Of a stretch of DNA of 64,000 bases, positions 27,619-37,616 are shown one piece after another. The stretch covers positions 2,408,383 through 2,472,382 of the forward strand of contig NZ_CP023429.1 of NCBI RefSeq assembly GCF_002327085.1. Reading direction: 5' to 3'. The notes under the pieces were generated by a model, which saw nothing but the letters and a program-made list of their open reading frames with translations, was not told the DNA's origin and searched no databases. The stretch comes from Neisseria weixii. Lineage in GTDB: Bacteria; Pseudomonadota; Gammaproteobacteria; Burkholderiales; Neisseriaceae. Numbering within the stretch: position 1 is the first letter of the stretch; each line of letters starts with the position of its first letter. The position numbers were made by a program, and so were the translations under genes.

Positions 27619-28413
27619 ATGACCACACCCGACCAATACACCTTACTTTACGACGGCAGCTTCGACGGCCTGCTCAGCGCGGTGTTTACAGTGTATGCGG
27701 GCAAATATCCGCCCGATTGCGTGCACATCACTGCCGACCCCAACGATACCGATTTGTTCGGCCACACCGTATCGGTGACCAGTTGCGCCGAACATGCCGC
27801 GCGTGTGCTCGAGCGTTTGCAGCGGCAATTGGGCAGACGCGGTATCCAAACACTGCTTTACGGTTTTCTCATCAACGACAAAGACATGCCCGACACCTTC
27901 CTGCGCATCGTCCGGTTGGCCTTGGCGCAACCCGACCGCCCCAACATTTTCAGCGATTACGGCCATCCCGACGTGATGCAGTGGGCGCAATGGGTAAAAA
28001 CCGTCGGGCGCGAAAAGCACCACATGGAAGCATTTGTCCGTTTTGAAGAATATCATGTGCAGAGCGAACCCGAACCGATTTATATCGCCCGCATCGAGCC
28101 GCAATTTGATATCTTGCCGCTGATTACGCGTTTTTTCCGCAACCGCTACGCTGACCAGCAATGGCTGATTTTCGATGTCGGTCGCGGCTACGGCGTGTAT
28201 TTCGACAAAACCGCAGTGCATCAAATCCGAGATTTGGATACTCCCGGCGAACACGCCGTCCCATCCGAGCGCGAACGGCATTATCAGAAGTTGTGGCAAC
28301 GTTATTTCAAAAGCGCCACCATCACTTCACGCATCAACCTGCGCCAACACCGGCAAATGATGCCGCAGCGCTATTGGCGTTATCTGACGGAAAAGCGGCC
28401 GGTATTACCGTGA
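27619..28413 (+). CDS. DUF4130 protein, predicted DNA metabolism (TIGR03915 type)
   Basis: A 264-residue protein beginning TLLYDGSFDGLLSAVFTVY, the hallmark N-terminus of this family, with DYGHPDVMQWAQWVKTVGREKHHMEAFVRFEE and RFFRNRYADQQWLIFDVGRGYGVYF further on. In many bacteria this domain is fused to a family-4 uracil-DNA glycosylase; here it ends after RYLTEKRP with no glycosylase domain. It pairs with the radical SAM gene upstream. Function unknown; a role in repairing or modifying a base is inferred from the family association only. Confidence 0.88.
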   Translation: MTTPDQYTLLYDGSFDGLLSAVFTVYAGKYPPDCVHITADPNDTDLFGHTVSVTSCAEHAARVLERLQRQLGRRGIQTLLYGFLINDKDMPDTFLRIVRLALAQPDRPNIFSDYGHPDVMQWAQWVKTVGREKHHMEAFVRFEEYHVQSEPEPIYIARIEPQFDILPLITRFFRNRYADQQWLIFDVGRGYGVYFDKTAVHQIRDLDTPGEHAVPSERERHYQKLWQRYFKSATITSRINLRQHRQMMPQRYWRYLTEKRPVLP

Positions 28414-28452
28414 AGAAAGCCGGCCGGGAATCCGCTACCAAGTTCCAATAAA

Positions 28453-28497
28453 AACAGGCCGTCTGAAAACCAAATCATCGTTTTCAGACAGCCTGTT
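28453..28497. terminator. Imperfect DUS hairpin
   Basis: AACAGGCCGTCTGAAAAC faces GTTTTCAGACAGCCTGTT, with one drifted base, between the converging DUF4130 and gpmA genes. Confidence 0.7.
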
Positions 28498-28522
28498 CAT
28501 CCGGCAGCCAAATTCAAAACCC

Positions 28523-29206
28523 TTACAGGTAGAATTTCTCAAGCACTTTCAAATTGTCATCCAATTTATACACCAGCGGCTGACCGGTCGGGATTTCCAA
28601 AGCCATGATGTCGTCGTCGGAAATACCTTCGATGTGCTTGGCCAAGGCGCGCAGTGAGTTGCCGTGTGCCGCCACCAATACGCGTTTGCCGCTCAAAATG
28701 GCCGGTGCGATTTGGTCTTCCCAGAACGGCAATACGCGCTCCAGCGTCACTTTCAGGTTTTCACCGTCCGGCACCACATCAGCCGGCAAGTGCGCATAAC
28801 GGCGGTCGTTATGCGCGGAAAATTCGTCGTTTTTGTCCAACAATGGCGGCAAAATATCGTAGCTGCGGCGCCAGATGTGCACTTGCTCGTCGCCGTATTT
28901 TTCAGCAGTTTGTTTTTTGTCCAAACCTTGCAATTGACCGTAGTGGCGCTCGTTCAAACGCCAGGTTTTAATTTGCGGCACAAACAGCTGGTCGCTTTCT
29001 TCCAACACGATGTTGCAGGTTTTGATGGCGCGGGTCAGCACAGAAGTGAAGGCGATGTCGAATTCATAGCCTTTTTCTTTCAGCTTTTGACCGGCAGCGG
29101 CGGCTTCGGCCAAACCCTGCTCGCTCAATTTCACGTCGCGCCAGCCTGTAAACAGGTTTTTCGCATTCCATTCGCTTTGTCCGTGGCGGATAAATACCAA
29201 TTCCAT
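28523..29206 (-). CDS. gpmA: 2,3-bisphosphoglycerate-dependent phosphoglycerate mutase
   Basis: Interconverts 3- and 2-phosphoglycerate in glycolysis. The 227-residue product begins [14 protein letters not shown] (catalytic His in RHG), contains [15 protein letters not shown], and the second catalytic His in [13 protein letters not shown]. Length and motifs are typical. Single-gene unit. Confidence 0.97.
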   Translation of the reverse strand: MELVFIRHGQSEWNAKNLFTGWRDVKLSEQGLAEAAAAGQKLKEKGYEFDIAFTSVLTRAIKTCNIVLEESDQLFVPQIKTWRLNERHYGQLQGLDKKQTAEKYGDEQVHIWRRSYDILPPLLDKNDEFSAHNDRRYAHLPADVVPDGENLKVTLERVLPFWEDQIAPAILSGKRVLVAAHGNSLRALAKHIEGISDDDIMALEIPTGQPLVYKLDDNLKVLEKFYL

Positions 29207-29508
29207 TCTTATTGCTCCATTTGTTTAGGGGGATTTTGAAGCTTTATTTATAACATAATTTGCCCCCGTTTTGCTGATTTGTGCGCAAACGTTGATGATT
29301 TGTTCAGCCCGATTCACCAAACATGAATCTTTCAGACGGCCTTGCCGCAACCGTTAGAATGATAAAAGCCGTTTGGCACTTGTTTCTTATCATATTTTAA
29401 TCAATTTTCCGTATAAATGTTAATAAAGTGAAAAGGCCGTCCGAACCGCTTTCAGACGGCCTTTTTCAGGTTTATACTGAAATTTCTAATCCACAAAGGA
29501 GAATCAGC
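29207..29508. other. Intergenic region between gpmA and the YfcZ-like gene
   Basis: A divergent intergenic region. It holds a single DUS near 29332 and an inverted DUS pair at 29432-29466 (one arm carries a C for T change), followed by T5. The ribosome site AAAGGAG for the next gene is at 29495-29501. No other element recognised. Confidence 0.6.
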
Positions 29509-29817
29509 ATGGACAAATCAGCCAAACCTTTTGAAACCGAAGAAAATGGCGTGGGCAAATGCCCGGATTGCTCTGTAGAAGTCGGCACTGTTTTTAACAA
29601 TAATGATTGCAGCTTTGAAATCGTCCAAATTTACGAAACCGAACAACTCGCCCGCGAAGCGGAAGGCTATTACACCGAATTGGCGCGCTCGGTTGAAAGC
29701 GATCCTTGCGAAATCATCAGCGACATCGGCGGCGTGGAAGAAGGTTTCAAATTGATGATGACCTTCAACTTCTGCTGTGAAAGCGAAAAAGTCATTTTCC
29801 AACTGAAGCAACGCTAA
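29509..29817 (+). CDS. YfcZ/YiiS (DUF406) family protein
   Basis: A 102-residue soluble acidic protein. It carries four cysteine-containing segments (KCPDC, DCSF, DPCE, NFCCES) and the family core VGTVFNNNDCSFEIVQIY...AEGYYTELARSVESDPCEI. The start at 29509 is fixed by AAAGGAG eight bases upstream. The family is widespread in gammaproteobacteria but has no established function. Confidence 0.8.
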   Translation: MDKSAKPFETEENGVGKCPDCSVEVGTVFNNNDCSFEIVQIYETEQLAREAEGYYTELARSVESDPCEIISDIGGVEEGFKLMMTFNFCCESEKVIFQLKQR

Positions 29818-29843
29818 ACCGTTGGCTCGCCAAATCTCTACTG

Positions 29844-29892
29844 AAAGGCCGTCTGAAAAGCTTGCACAGCAAGTGGTTTTCAGACGGCCTTG
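29844..29892 (+). terminator. Paired-DUS terminator after the YfcZ-like gene
   Basis: AAAGGCCGTCTGAAAA and TTTTCAGACGGCCTT face each other around about 18 bases, 27 bases after the stop. Confidence 0.78.
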
Positions 29893-29967
29893 TTATTTCA
29901 TGACAACGCAATGCAAAACACAGGTAAAATAACGCGCTAAATCATCACAACATCACCACACATTACC

Positions 29968-31920
29968 ATGCTTCCTGCCGCACCTGCTTTTCTGTCGCTC
30001 CAGCCGCCACCGCGCTCGGCCATTGTGATTCTGGCCACTTTGCTGTTTGCCGCGCTGCCGATGATGTTTTCCCTGCCTCCCACCATTACCCTTTTATTTA
30101 TTGCCCTGCTTGTTTTTCGCGGCGTGTTGCTGCATCTCAACATCGGCAAACTGCCTGCGCCGCTGCTGATTATGGTGGTGGCAGCGGCTGGTGGTTTGGT
30201 GTGGGCGCAACTGGGCACAGTGTTCGGGCGGGAAGGCGGCATCGCTTTCCTGCTGCTGATGGTCACGCTCAAGGCTTTTGAGAGCACCTCACGGCGCGAC
30301 TGGCATGTGTTACTGCTGGCCATGCTGTTTCTGATCGGCTCGTCTGTGCTGCTCAACCAAAGTTTGGCAGTCGGCTTGTGGCTGCTGGCCGCTTTGTTTG
30401 CCGTCAGCACGTGTTTCGCCGTGTTGTGCGGCTTGGACCTGCGCGAATCGTGGCGTTGGAGCGGCATGGCATTGTTGCTGACTCTGCCGCTGACAGCAGT
30501 ATTGTTCGTCAGCGTGCCGCGTTTGAACGAGCCCTTATGGGGCATTCCGCAAAAACGCGACAAACAGGCATCAACCGGCCTTTCCGATAGCATGCAGCCG
30601 GGCAGCATCAGCAATTTGGTGCAAAGCAACGAATGGGTGGCCAACGTGATTTTTTCAGACGGCCTTACTGTCGAGCCGAAAAATCTTTACTGGCGCGCCA
30701 TCATTATGGACGACTTCAACGGCCGCACATGGCAGGCGGTACCGGGGTTTGCCCAAGACAGTGCACAAAACGTTTCAGATGGCCGGCGCATTGATTACCA
30801 AATGATTATCCGCGACCAAAACGGCGCCTTACCGGCCTTGGATCACCCTGTCGGCACGCCGCCGCAAGGTTTGGCACAGCGTTTAGGCAACACCTTGCGC
30901 GCCGAACGCAGCCGCGAAGGTTTGCGCCGCCTGCACCTGCAAGCCGCTTTGAGCGACACCCTGCCGCACGTTTTAAACGAAGCCGAATACCGCCGCTACA
31001 CCCGCTTACCCGCCGGCAACCTGCAAACCTTAAACCTCGCGAAAAAATTAGCCGAAAACGCATTAACCGAACGTGAATTTATCCGAAACACGCTGAATCA
31101 TTTCCGCCGCCAAGGCTTCAGCTACACACTGCAACCTCCCTTGTTAAGCAATGGGCATGTGGTCGATGAATTTTTATTCCAGACCAAACAAGGTTTTTGC
31201 GAACATTACGCCCAAAGCTTCGCCGTGATCATGCGGGCGGCCGGTTTGCCGGCAAGGATTGTCACCGGCTATCTGGGGGCGGAATTCAACGAGCAAGCCG
31301 GATTCTGGCAAATCCGCTCTAAAGATGCCCACGCATGGACGGAAGTGTGGCTGCCGAGCGAACAAGTGTGGCTGCGCGTCGATCCCACCACTGCCGTCTC
31401 CAGCGTGCGCACCGAGCAAGGCATCAGCCAAGCGCTGCCGCAAAGCGAGCAATCATTACTGCCGCGCGATCATGTATTCGGCAAATGGCGCGATGCCGGC
31501 CAATTCTATTTCCAGCAATGGGTGGTGAACTACGATCAAACCCGCCAAAACAATCTGTTTGAAAAGCTGGGTTTGGGCGGCTTTAATTTGAAAAGCCTGT
31601 TGCTGTTCATGCCGCTTGCCCTTGCGTTCGCACTATTGCCTTTATTGCGCTGGTGGCTGAAAAACCGCCGTCGTGACGAACTGCAAGACGGTTTCATGCT
31701 GCTCAAACGCGCCATTCTGGGCGAAGACGATAAAACGGTTTTAGCCGTCACGCCCGCCGAACTGCGTGAGATTTTACGCCGCAACCAAGCGGATGACCCT
31801 GCCGTCGAATCGTTGCTGGCGCGTTACGAACACTGGCTGTACGCGGGAGAACCTGCCAACAAATCCACACAAAAACACTGGTTCCGCAAAGTAAAAAAAG
31901 CCGCTAAACGGTATCAGTGA
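29968..31920 (+). CDS. TgpA-type transglutaminase-like membrane protein (DUF3488)
   Basis: A 650-residue protein: five or six N-terminal membrane helices (residues about 15-185), a periplasmic transglutaminase-like domain, and another helix near 545-565 followed by a DUF4129-like cytosolic tail. The Cys-His-Asp triad is visible as KQGFCEHYAQSFAVIMRAAGLPAR, DAHAWTEVWL and RVDPT. In many proteobacteria tgpA is co-transcribed with moxR and a DUF58 gene; here those two lie 15 kb away at 46.7-48.5 kb on the opposite strand. TgpA is essential in Pseudomonas, for reasons not fully understood. Confidence 0.88.
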   Translation: MLPAAPAFLSLQPPPRSAIVILATLLFAALPMMFSLPPTITLLFIALLVFRGVLLHLNIGKLPAPLLIMVVAAAGGLVWAQLGTVFGREGGIAFLLLMVTLKAFESTSRRDWHVLLLAMLFLIGSSVLLNQSLAVGLWLLAALFAVSTCFAVLCGLDLRESWRWSGMALLLTLPLTAVLFVSVPRLNEPLWGIPQKRDKQASTGLSDSMQPGSISNLVQSNEWVANVIFSDGLTVEPKNLYWRAIIMDDFNGRTWQAVPGFAQDSAQNVSDGRRIDYQMIIRDQNGALPALDHPVGTPPQGLAQRLGNTLRAERSREGLRRLHLQAALSDTLPHVLNEAEYRRYTRLPAGNLQTLNLAKKLAENALTEREFIRNTLNHFRRQGFSYTLQPPLLSNGHVVDEFLFQTKQGFCEHYAQSFAVIMRAAGLPARIVTGYLGAEFNEQAGFWQIRSKDAHAWTEVWLPSEQVWLRVDPTTAVSSVRTEQGISQALPQSEQSLLPRDHVFGKWRDAGQFYFQQWVVNYDQTRQNNLFEKLGLGGFNLKSLLLFMPLALAFALLPLLRWWLKNRRRDELQDGFMLLKRAILGEDDKTVLAVTPAELREILRRNQADDPAVESLLARYEHWLYAGEPANKSTQKHWFRKVKKAAKRYQ

Positions 31921-31930
31921 GCAGATGGCT

Positions 31931-31974
31931 TGAGGCCGTCTGAAACCTTATGCTTGCTTTCAGACTGCCTCAAA
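31931..31974 (+). terminator. Imperfect DUS hairpin after tgpA
   Basis: TGAGGCCGTCTGAAA faces TTTCAGACTGCCTCA with one mismatch, 10 bases after the tgpA stop. Confidence 0.65.
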
Positions 31975-32035
31975 TATTTCTTCTCATTATTAACTACATT
32001 AACTGCTTCATTGCAAGCAATACCCCAATAAAAGA

Positions 32036-32063
32036 AGGCCGTCTGAAATTCAGACAGCCTGTT
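32036..32063 (-). terminator. Imperfect DUS hairpin after the NRAMP-like gene
   Basis: AAGGCCGTCTGAA and TTCAGACAGCCT, nearly without loop, 18 bases beyond the stop of the minus-strand operon. Confidence 0.6.
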
Positions 32064-32080
32064 TACGTTAATATTTTCGT

Positions 32081-33271
32081 TTAAGCCAATAAGCCGCCGA
32101 TGTATTTTACCAAGGTCATACCGCCCAATACTGCCATGGCAGCCACTACCGCCAAGCCGCATACCGTCATCCATTTCGGGTGGCGGTAATCGCCGATGAT
32201 ATCTTTGCGGTAGGCCGCCAGCAAAATCAAACCCAGTGAAATCGGCAAAACCAACCCGTTGAGCGTACCAACGAACACCAGCACCTGCGCCGGGCGGCCG
32301 ATGGCTGCCAACACCAAAGTGGAGAGTGCGATAAAGGTGATGATCCACTTGTTTTTATGGCGTTCGATTTTAGGGCTGAAGCTGGAAATAAACGACACCG
32401 ACGTATAAGCCGCACCTATTACCGAAGTAATCGAAGCCGCCCAAATCACCACACCGAAAATCATCAGGCCGATATTGCCCGCGACATGTTCAAACGGCGT
32501 GGCCGCCGGATTTTTCGGATCGAGCGCAACGCCTTGCGACACCACGCCCAACACGGCGAGAAACAGCACCACGCGCATGACGGATGCGATCAAAACCGCA
32601 GATATCGAGCTGCGGTTGACTTCCGGCAAGGCTTCTTTGCCTTTGATACCCGCATCCAGCAGGCGGTGCGCCCCTGCAAAGGTGATATAGCCGCCAACCG
32701 TACCGCCTACCAGCGTCACAACCGCCACCGCATCGAGTTTTTCCGGCACAAAGGTACGCACGGCCGCTTCGCCCAACGGCGGCGAGGCTTTCCAGGCCAC
32801 ATACAGAGTGAGCGCAATCATGACGAAGCCCATGGCTTGAGCGAATCTGTCCATCACCTTGCCCGCCTCGCGGAACAGAAACACCCCGACGGCAATCAAG
32901 CCGCTGATTACCGCGCCGGTCTCCACCGGCCAACCCGTGATAATGTTCAAACCCAAGCCCGCTCCGCCGACGTTGCCGATATTGAAAGCTAAGCCGCCCA
33001 TCACAACCAGCGCGGCCAAAAAATAGCCCGCCCCGGGAAACACTCGGTTGGCAATGTCTTGCGCGCGCTGTTCCGACACGGCGATAATCCGCCAAATGTT
33101 CAATTGCGCACCGATGTCGAGCATAATCGAAACCAAAATCACAAAGCCGAAGCTGGCCGACAGACTCTGCGTAAAGGTGGCGGTTTGGGTGAGAAAGCCC
33201 GGGCCTATGGCGGACGTGGCCATTAAAAAGGCCGCACCGAGCATTGCATTGCGGCGGTTGTCGGAAGACAT
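32081..33271 (-). CDS. NRAMP-fold transporter of the YcsG type
   Basis: A 396-residue inner-membrane protein with about eleven helices. It resembles the NRAMP-related YcsG of Bacillus, which likewise sits beside the ycsF (pxpA) genes. The first helix reads SAIGPGFLTQTATFTQ and lacks the DPGN metal-ligand motif of true NRAMP metal transporters; helix six (GGTVGGYITFAGAHRLL) lacks the MPH motif. A substrate other than a divalent metal, perhaps 5-oxoproline or a related amide, is therefore plausible (inference). The start at 33271 has AAAGGAG upstream. Last gene of pxpB-pxpC-pxpA-transporter. Confidence 0.88.
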   Translation of the reverse strand: MSSDNRRNAMLGAAFLMATSAIGPGFLTQTATFTQSLSASFGFVILVSIMLDIGAQLNIWRIIAVSEQRAQDIANRVFPGAGYFLAALVVMGGLAFNIGNVGGAGLGLNIITGWPVETGAVISGLIAVGVFLFREAGKVMDRFAQAMGFVMIALTLYVAWKASPPLGEAAVRTFVPEKLDAVAVVTLVGGTVGGYITFAGAHRLLDAGIKGKEALPEVNRSSISAVLIASVMRVVLFLAVLGVVSQGVALDPKNPAATPFEHVAGNIGLMIFGVVIWAASITSVIGAAYTSVSFISSFSPKIERHKNKWIITFIALSTLVLAAIGRPAQVLVFVGTLNGLVLPISLGLILLAAYRKDIIGDYRHPKWMTVCGLAVVAAMAVLGGMTLVKYIGGLLA

Positions 33272-33342
33272 GTCTGTTTCTCCTTTTGTTTTGTTGTCAC
33301 GTTTGCAAAAACAATTCGTCTGAAAATCCATTGAATAAATGT

Positions 33343-34083
33343 TCAGACGGCCTTGATACCTATTCCTTTTGCCTGTAAAGCCGCACGGATTTTATCGGCA
33401 AACTCAAGCGCGTGCGTACCGTCGCCATGCAGGCAGATGCTGTCAGCACGCACTTTTACGATGGTACCGTCCGTGCTTTCCACTTCGCCTTTCCCCACCA
33501 TGCGCAGCACTTGTGCTACGGCTTCGCCGTCGCTGCCGACTTGAGCGTCGGAGCGGCTGCGCGGCACGAGCGAACCGTCGGCCAGATAGCGGCGGTCGGC
33601 GAACACTTCGGAAACCACCCCCAGACCTGCGGCCCCGCCGGCTTGCAGCAACAGGCTGCCGGACAAGGCCATCAGTTTCAATTCGGGATTGAAGGCACGC
33701 ACCGTGCCGGCAATCAAGGAGGCCAGTTGCTCATCGGCGGCGGCTTGGTTGTAGAGCGCACCGTGCGGCTTGACGTAGCTCATTGCTACGCCTGCCGCAT
33801 CACACAAAGCCTGTAGCGAACCGAGTTGGTACAGCAGGTGCGCGCGCAGGTGTTCAGACGGCATATTCATGTTGCGGCGGCCGAAGTTTTCACGGTCAGG
33901 AAATGCGGGATGCGCGCCAATGCGCACGCCGTATTGTTTTGCCCATGTCAGGGCGCGGTACATTTCCACCGCATCGCCGGCATGGACAGCGCAAGCAATG
34001 TTGGCGGAACTGACGCGCTGCATCAAATCGCGATCGATGCCGCAGCCTTCGGCTAAATCGGCATTCAAATCAACGGTTTTCAT
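33343..34083 (-). CDS. pxpA: 5-oxoprolinase subunit A
   Basis: LamB/YcsF family subunit of the ATP-dependent, prokaryotic-type 5-oxoprolinase that opens pyroglutamate to glutamate. The 246-residue product begins [15 protein letters not shown] and has [46 protein letters not shown] and [15 protein letters not shown], all hallmark segments. It overlaps pxpC by 14 bases. Confidence 0.96.
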   Translation of the reverse strand: MKTVDLNADLAEGCGIDRDLMQRVSSANIACAVHAGDAVEMYRALTWAKQYGVRIGAHPAFPDRENFGRRNMNMPSEHLRAHLLYQLGSLQALCDAAGVAMSYVKPHGALYNQAAADEQLASLIAGTVRAFNPELKLMALSGSLLLQAGGAAGLGVVSEVFADRRYLADGSLVPRSRSDAQVGSDGEAVAQVLRMVGKGEVESTDGTIVKVRADSICLHGDGTHALEFADKIRAALQAKGIGIKAV

Positions 34084-34999
34084 CGGCTATCCTTTTAATG
34101 TGGTTGAGATAGGCTTGGTTTTTGCGTTGCAGCCGCCGGGCATGTGCCGTGTCGGTCATACGGAACCTGACCGTGCTGCCGAAGCGTGTCTGCACCAGCT
34201 TGCCCAAATCGGCGGCCGCCACACAGGCGATTTTCGGATAGCCGCCGGTAGTTTGACAGTCGGCGGCCAACACAATGGGCCGTCCGCCCGGCGGCACTTG
34301 CACGGTACCGGCAGTCACGGCGTGCGACAGCATTTCCACAGGCTCGGCCAAACCCAGTTCGGCACCGGAAAAACGGTAGCCCATGCGGTTGCTGTCGCTT
34401 TGCAGCCGCCACAAAGTATCCCAAAAAGCCGTGCGGGAAGCACGGTCGAACAAATGGTATTCTGATGAGGGCAAGGCGTGGATGATGCCGTCTGAAAACA
34501 GCGGGGCAATGCCGATGCGGCTCAGATAATGTTCCCCCGTGCCTTGCGGCAAGGCATCGCCCGAACGCAGCGCCCGACCTTCCAAACCGCCGAATGCAGC
34601 CTTTAAATCGGTGCTGCGCGAACCCATCACTTCGGGTACGTCAATACCGCCGGCCACGCAAAGATAACCGTACATACCCTGTACCGCCCGCTTCAGACGC
34701 AGCGTCTGTCCCGCCTCGGCAGTGTGCCGCCAATAAGAGTAGACCGGTTCGCCGTCGAGTTCGGCCTCATAAACGGCACCGGTGATGCAAAACGGCGTAT
34801 CGCGGCCAAAACGCACGCTCAAGCCGCCAAGCACCACTTCGATTGCCGCCGCACCGGGCGTATTGCCCAGCAGGATGTTGCCCGCCTGCAATGCCTGCGT
34901 ATCCATCGCGCCGGCGTGGCCGATACCGAAACGGCGCTGTCCGTAACGCCCCAAATCCTGAATATGCGCCAAGGCGGCCACTTCTTGAATATCAATCAC
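34070..34999 (-). CDS. pxpC: 5-oxoprolinase subunit C (KipA-type)
   Basis: Biotin-dependent-carboxyltransferase-fold subunit. The 309-residue protein shows [24 protein letters not shown] at the start, and later the [10 protein letters not shown] segment and [14 protein letters not shown], both typical. It overlaps pxpB by 4 bases (ATGA), which implies coupled translation. It was formerly annotated as allophanate hydrolase subunit 2. Confidence 0.95.
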   Translation of the reverse strand: MIDIQEVAALAHIQDLGRYGQRRFGIGHAGAMDTQALQAGNILLGNTPGAAAIEVVLGGLSVRFGRDTPFCITGAVYEAELDGEPVYSYWRHTAEAGQTLRLKRAVQGMYGYLCVAGGIDVPEVMGSRSTDLKAAFGGLEGRALRSGDALPQGTGEHYLSRIGIAPLFSDGIIHALPSSEYHLFDRASRTAFWDTLWRLQSDSNRMGYRFSGAELGLAEPVEMLSHAVTAGTVQVPPGGRPIVLAADCQTTGGYPKIACVAAADLGKLVQTRFGSTVRFRMTDTAHARRLQRKNQAYLNHIKRIADENR

Positions 35000-35646
35000 G
35001 GTTCAATCCTTTCTGCCACAAAACGCACGGTATCACCCGCCTGCAACAGAGTCGGCGGGTAAGAGGCCGTCTGAAAAAGCGGTGTGTCGGTGTGGCCGAT
35101 CAGCTGCCAGCCGCCGGGGGAGGTAAACGGATACACCCCGGTCTGACTGCCGCCGATGCCGACCGAGCCGGCCGGAACCTGCGTACGCGGCACCGCATGG
35201 CGCGGAGTATGCAGGTGTTCGGGTAAACCGCCCAAATAGGGGAAACCGGGCTGGAAACCCATCATGAAAACCGTGTAAACCGGCTCGGTATGACGGCGTA
35301 CCACTTCAGCCACGCTGACACCGTGAAACGCCGCTACTGCCGCCAAATCCACACCGTATTCGCCGCCGTAAACCACGGGGATGTCGACGTGGCGGCCTTG
35401 GTATTGCGCCGCCACGGCCTGTGGCCAAACGCGCGACAGTTCCGCCGCCAATTCTTCAAGTGCGGCATCGGGCCGGGCAAACACAGTGAGATTGTTCATG
35501 CCGGTGACGGTTTCGGCCACTTGCGGCCAATCGGTCAGGATGCCGGCCAATGCCCACAAACGACGCTGGTTGTCCAAAGAGGCGGGCGGCGGCAAAGCAC
35601 AGCACACAGCCGTTTCACTGATGGGATGGATTTCGAATGCAGACAT
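34996..35646 (-). CDS. pxpB: 5-oxoprolinase subunit B (KipI-type)
   Basis: ATPase-like subunit of the PxpABC complex (cyclophilin-like fold). The 216-residue protein contains VVYGGEYGVDLAAVAAFHG, MGFQPGFPYLGGLPEHLHTPRH and GSVGIGGSQTGVYPFTSPGGWQLIG. First gene of the operon. It was formerly called allophanate hydrolase subunit 1. Confidence 0.95.
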   Translation of the reverse strand: MSAFEIHPISETAVCCALPPPASLDNQRRLWALAGILTDWPQVAETVTGMNNLTVFARPDAALEELAAELSRVWPQAVAAQYQGRHVDIPVVYGGEYGVDLAAVAAFHGVSVAEVVRRHTEPVYTVFMMGFQPGFPYLGGLPEHLHTPRHAVPRTQVPAGSVGIGGSQTGVYPFTSPGGWQLIGHTDTPLFQTASYPPTLLQAGDTVRFVAERIEP

Positions 35647-35804
35647 ATATGTTCTTCTTATTTGGTTTTAACAACGGACGGATGCAGAAACGCTGCCTTT
35701 TCCATGCTTATAATGTTGCGCCAAGCTTTTGTCAACAACGCCGGACCGGACGGCGGAAAACCTTATTTCGACTTACATCCGACGGCGCAGCATTCCAATA
35801 GAAA

Positions 35805-35832
35805 GAGGCCGTCTGAAATTCAGACGGCCTTA
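35805..35832. terminator. Paired-DUS hairpin upstream of pxpB, after garD
   Basis: AGGCCGTCTGAA and TTCAGACGGCCT with no extra loop, between the garD stop and the pxpB start; garD transcripts could end here. Confidence 0.65.
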
Positions 35833-35903
35833 AGTCTTGGTGAAAAATGTCATAGACACAGTTATTCCGCAAGAAGAATCCGGAGAAGACGAAGGGGCGA
35901 AAA

Positions 35904-37466
35904 TCAGGTTACCGGTGCCGGGTTAAACACCGACAGCGCATTATGCAGACCCCATTGGTCGGACCATGTCTGCTTGCGGCCGCTGGCGATGTCGAGAATG
36001 TAGTGGAAAATTTCCCAGCCGGTTTCTTCGATGGTAGCTTCACCGGTGGCAATGCGGCCGGCGTTGATGTCCGTCAGGTCAAACCAGCGGTCGGCCAAAT
36101 CGGTGCGCGTGGCGACTTTAATCACCGGCACGGCAGCCAAGCCGTAAGGCGTGCCGCGACCGGTGGTGAACACCTGCACGGTGATGCCCGAAGCCAATTG
36201 CTGCGTGCCGCACACAAAATCGCTGGCCGGGGTGGCGGCGAAAATCAGGCCTTTTTTGGTGGGGCGTTGCCCGGGCGACAACACTTCGACAATCGCCGAA
36301 GTGCCTGATTTGGCAATCGAACCCAAAGCTTTTTCCACCACGTTGGCCAAGCCGCCTTTTTTGTTACCCGGCGAGGGGTTGGCGCTGCGGTCGGTTTGTC
36401 CGGCATTGAGATAATCGTCATACCACTTCATTTCTTCGAGCAGCCGGCGGCCGATCTGTTCGTCTGCCGCGCGCGGTGTGAGCAGGTGAATCGCATCGCG
36501 CACTTCGGTCACTTCGGAGAACATCACCGTCGCGCCGCAACGCACCAGCAAATCGGAAGCATAGCCCACCGCAGGGTTAGCGGTAACACCGGAGAATGCA
36601 TCGCTGCCGCCGCACTGCATGCCCACCACCAAATCGGAAGCCGGGCAGGTTTCGCGTTGGCGCGCATTCAGTTTCTGCAAATGTTTTTCTGCGGTGGCCA
36701 TAATCGAATCGACCATGGCCTTGAAGCCGACGAATTGCTCGTCCTGCAAACTGGTGACACTGGTGCTGTCGCCGTCGACTTTAATCGGAATCGTGCCCTC
36801 GGCTTGTTCCAACAGGCGGTTAGGTTGCAGCTTTTCGCACCCCAAACCGATGACCATGATTTCGCCGCCAAAATTCGGGTTTAGCGCGATGTTGTGAATC
36901 GTACGGATCGGCACCACTGCCGCCGGGGCATTAATCGCCACGCCGCAGCCGTATAAATGGTTCAAACCGACCACACCGTCAACTTTCGGATATTTCGGCA
37001 ACAAATGCTGCTCAATCAGTTTCACCACATAACCGACCACACCGGCCACGCAATGCACGCTGGTGGTAATGCCCAATAAATTTTTGGTACCGACGCTGCC
37101 GTCTTTATTGCGGTAGCCTTCAAATGTATAACCTTCCAGCGGGGCTAATTTCGGTACAGGACGGGTCGCCAGCGGCAGGGTATCCAAAGGCGGGGCTTTA
37201 GGCAGCGCCACTTTCGATTCGTCAATCCATGCCCCACGCGGCAAATCTTCCACTGCATAGCCGATGATTTCGCCATAGCGTACGATTTGGCCGTCTTTCG
37301 GAATATCAACCAAAGCCGCTTTATGTCCTTGCGGCACATGCTCAACCAATGCGAGGCCGTCTGAAAACTGCGTGCCCGCAGGCAAGCCGTTGCTGTTCAC
37401 GATAATGGCGACATTATCATCGGGATGGACTTTGATAAATAATGGTTTTTGTTCGGTGGTGTTCAT
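35904..37466 (-). CDS. garD: Galactarate dehydratase
   Basis: Dehydrates meso-galactarate to 5-keto-4-deoxyglucarate. The 520-residue product follows E. coli GarD closely along its length: an N-terminal SAF-like domain ([13 protein letters not shown]), then [62 protein letters not shown] and [26 protein letters not shown]. No complete downstream aldolase or reductase gene is visible nearby, so the rest of the pathway must be elsewhere or absent. A dead shikimate-dehydrogenase-like gene stands directly upstream on the same strand. Confidence 0.95.
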   Translation of the reverse strand: MNTTEQKPLFIKVHPDDNVAIIVNSNGLPAGTQFSDGLALVEHVPQGHKAALVDIPKDGQIVRYGEIIGYAVEDLPRGAWIDESKVALPKAPPLDTLPLATRPVPKLAPLEGYTFEGYRNKDGSVGTKNLLGITTSVHCVAGVVGYVVKLIEQHLLPKYPKVDGVVGLNHLYGCGVAINAPAAVVPIRTIHNIALNPNFGGEIMVIGLGCEKLQPNRLLEQAEGTIPIKVDGDSTSVTSLQDEQFVGFKAMVDSIMATAEKHLQKLNARQRETCPASDLVVGMQCGGSDAFSGVTANPAVGYASDLLVRCGATVMFSEVTEVRDAIHLLTPRAADEQIGRRLLEEMKWYDDYLNAGQTDRSANPSPGNKKGGLANVVEKALGSIAKSGTSAIVEVLSPGQRPTKKGLIFAATPASDFVCGTQQLASGITVQVFTTGRGTPYGLAAVPVIKVATRTDLADRWFDLTDINAGRIATGEATIEETGWEIFHYILDIASGRKQTWSDQWGLHNALSVFNPAPVT

Positions 37467-37616
37467 GGTCGTGTTCCGTTATGGTTTGGTGTTTTATGCT
37501 ATCTTAATCAGCGCCACCACAAAAATCATTATGCAGATACACAATAAATCAGGTTGAATTTGTTGAAATTTATGGAAATTTTTACATGTTTGGTGCAATA
37601 CAAAGGCCGTCTGAAA

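Noticed and set aside
32081..33271. Manganese transporter (MntH) call
   Set aside because: The DPGN and MPH metal motifs are missing and the gene belongs to a 5-oxoprolinase operon.
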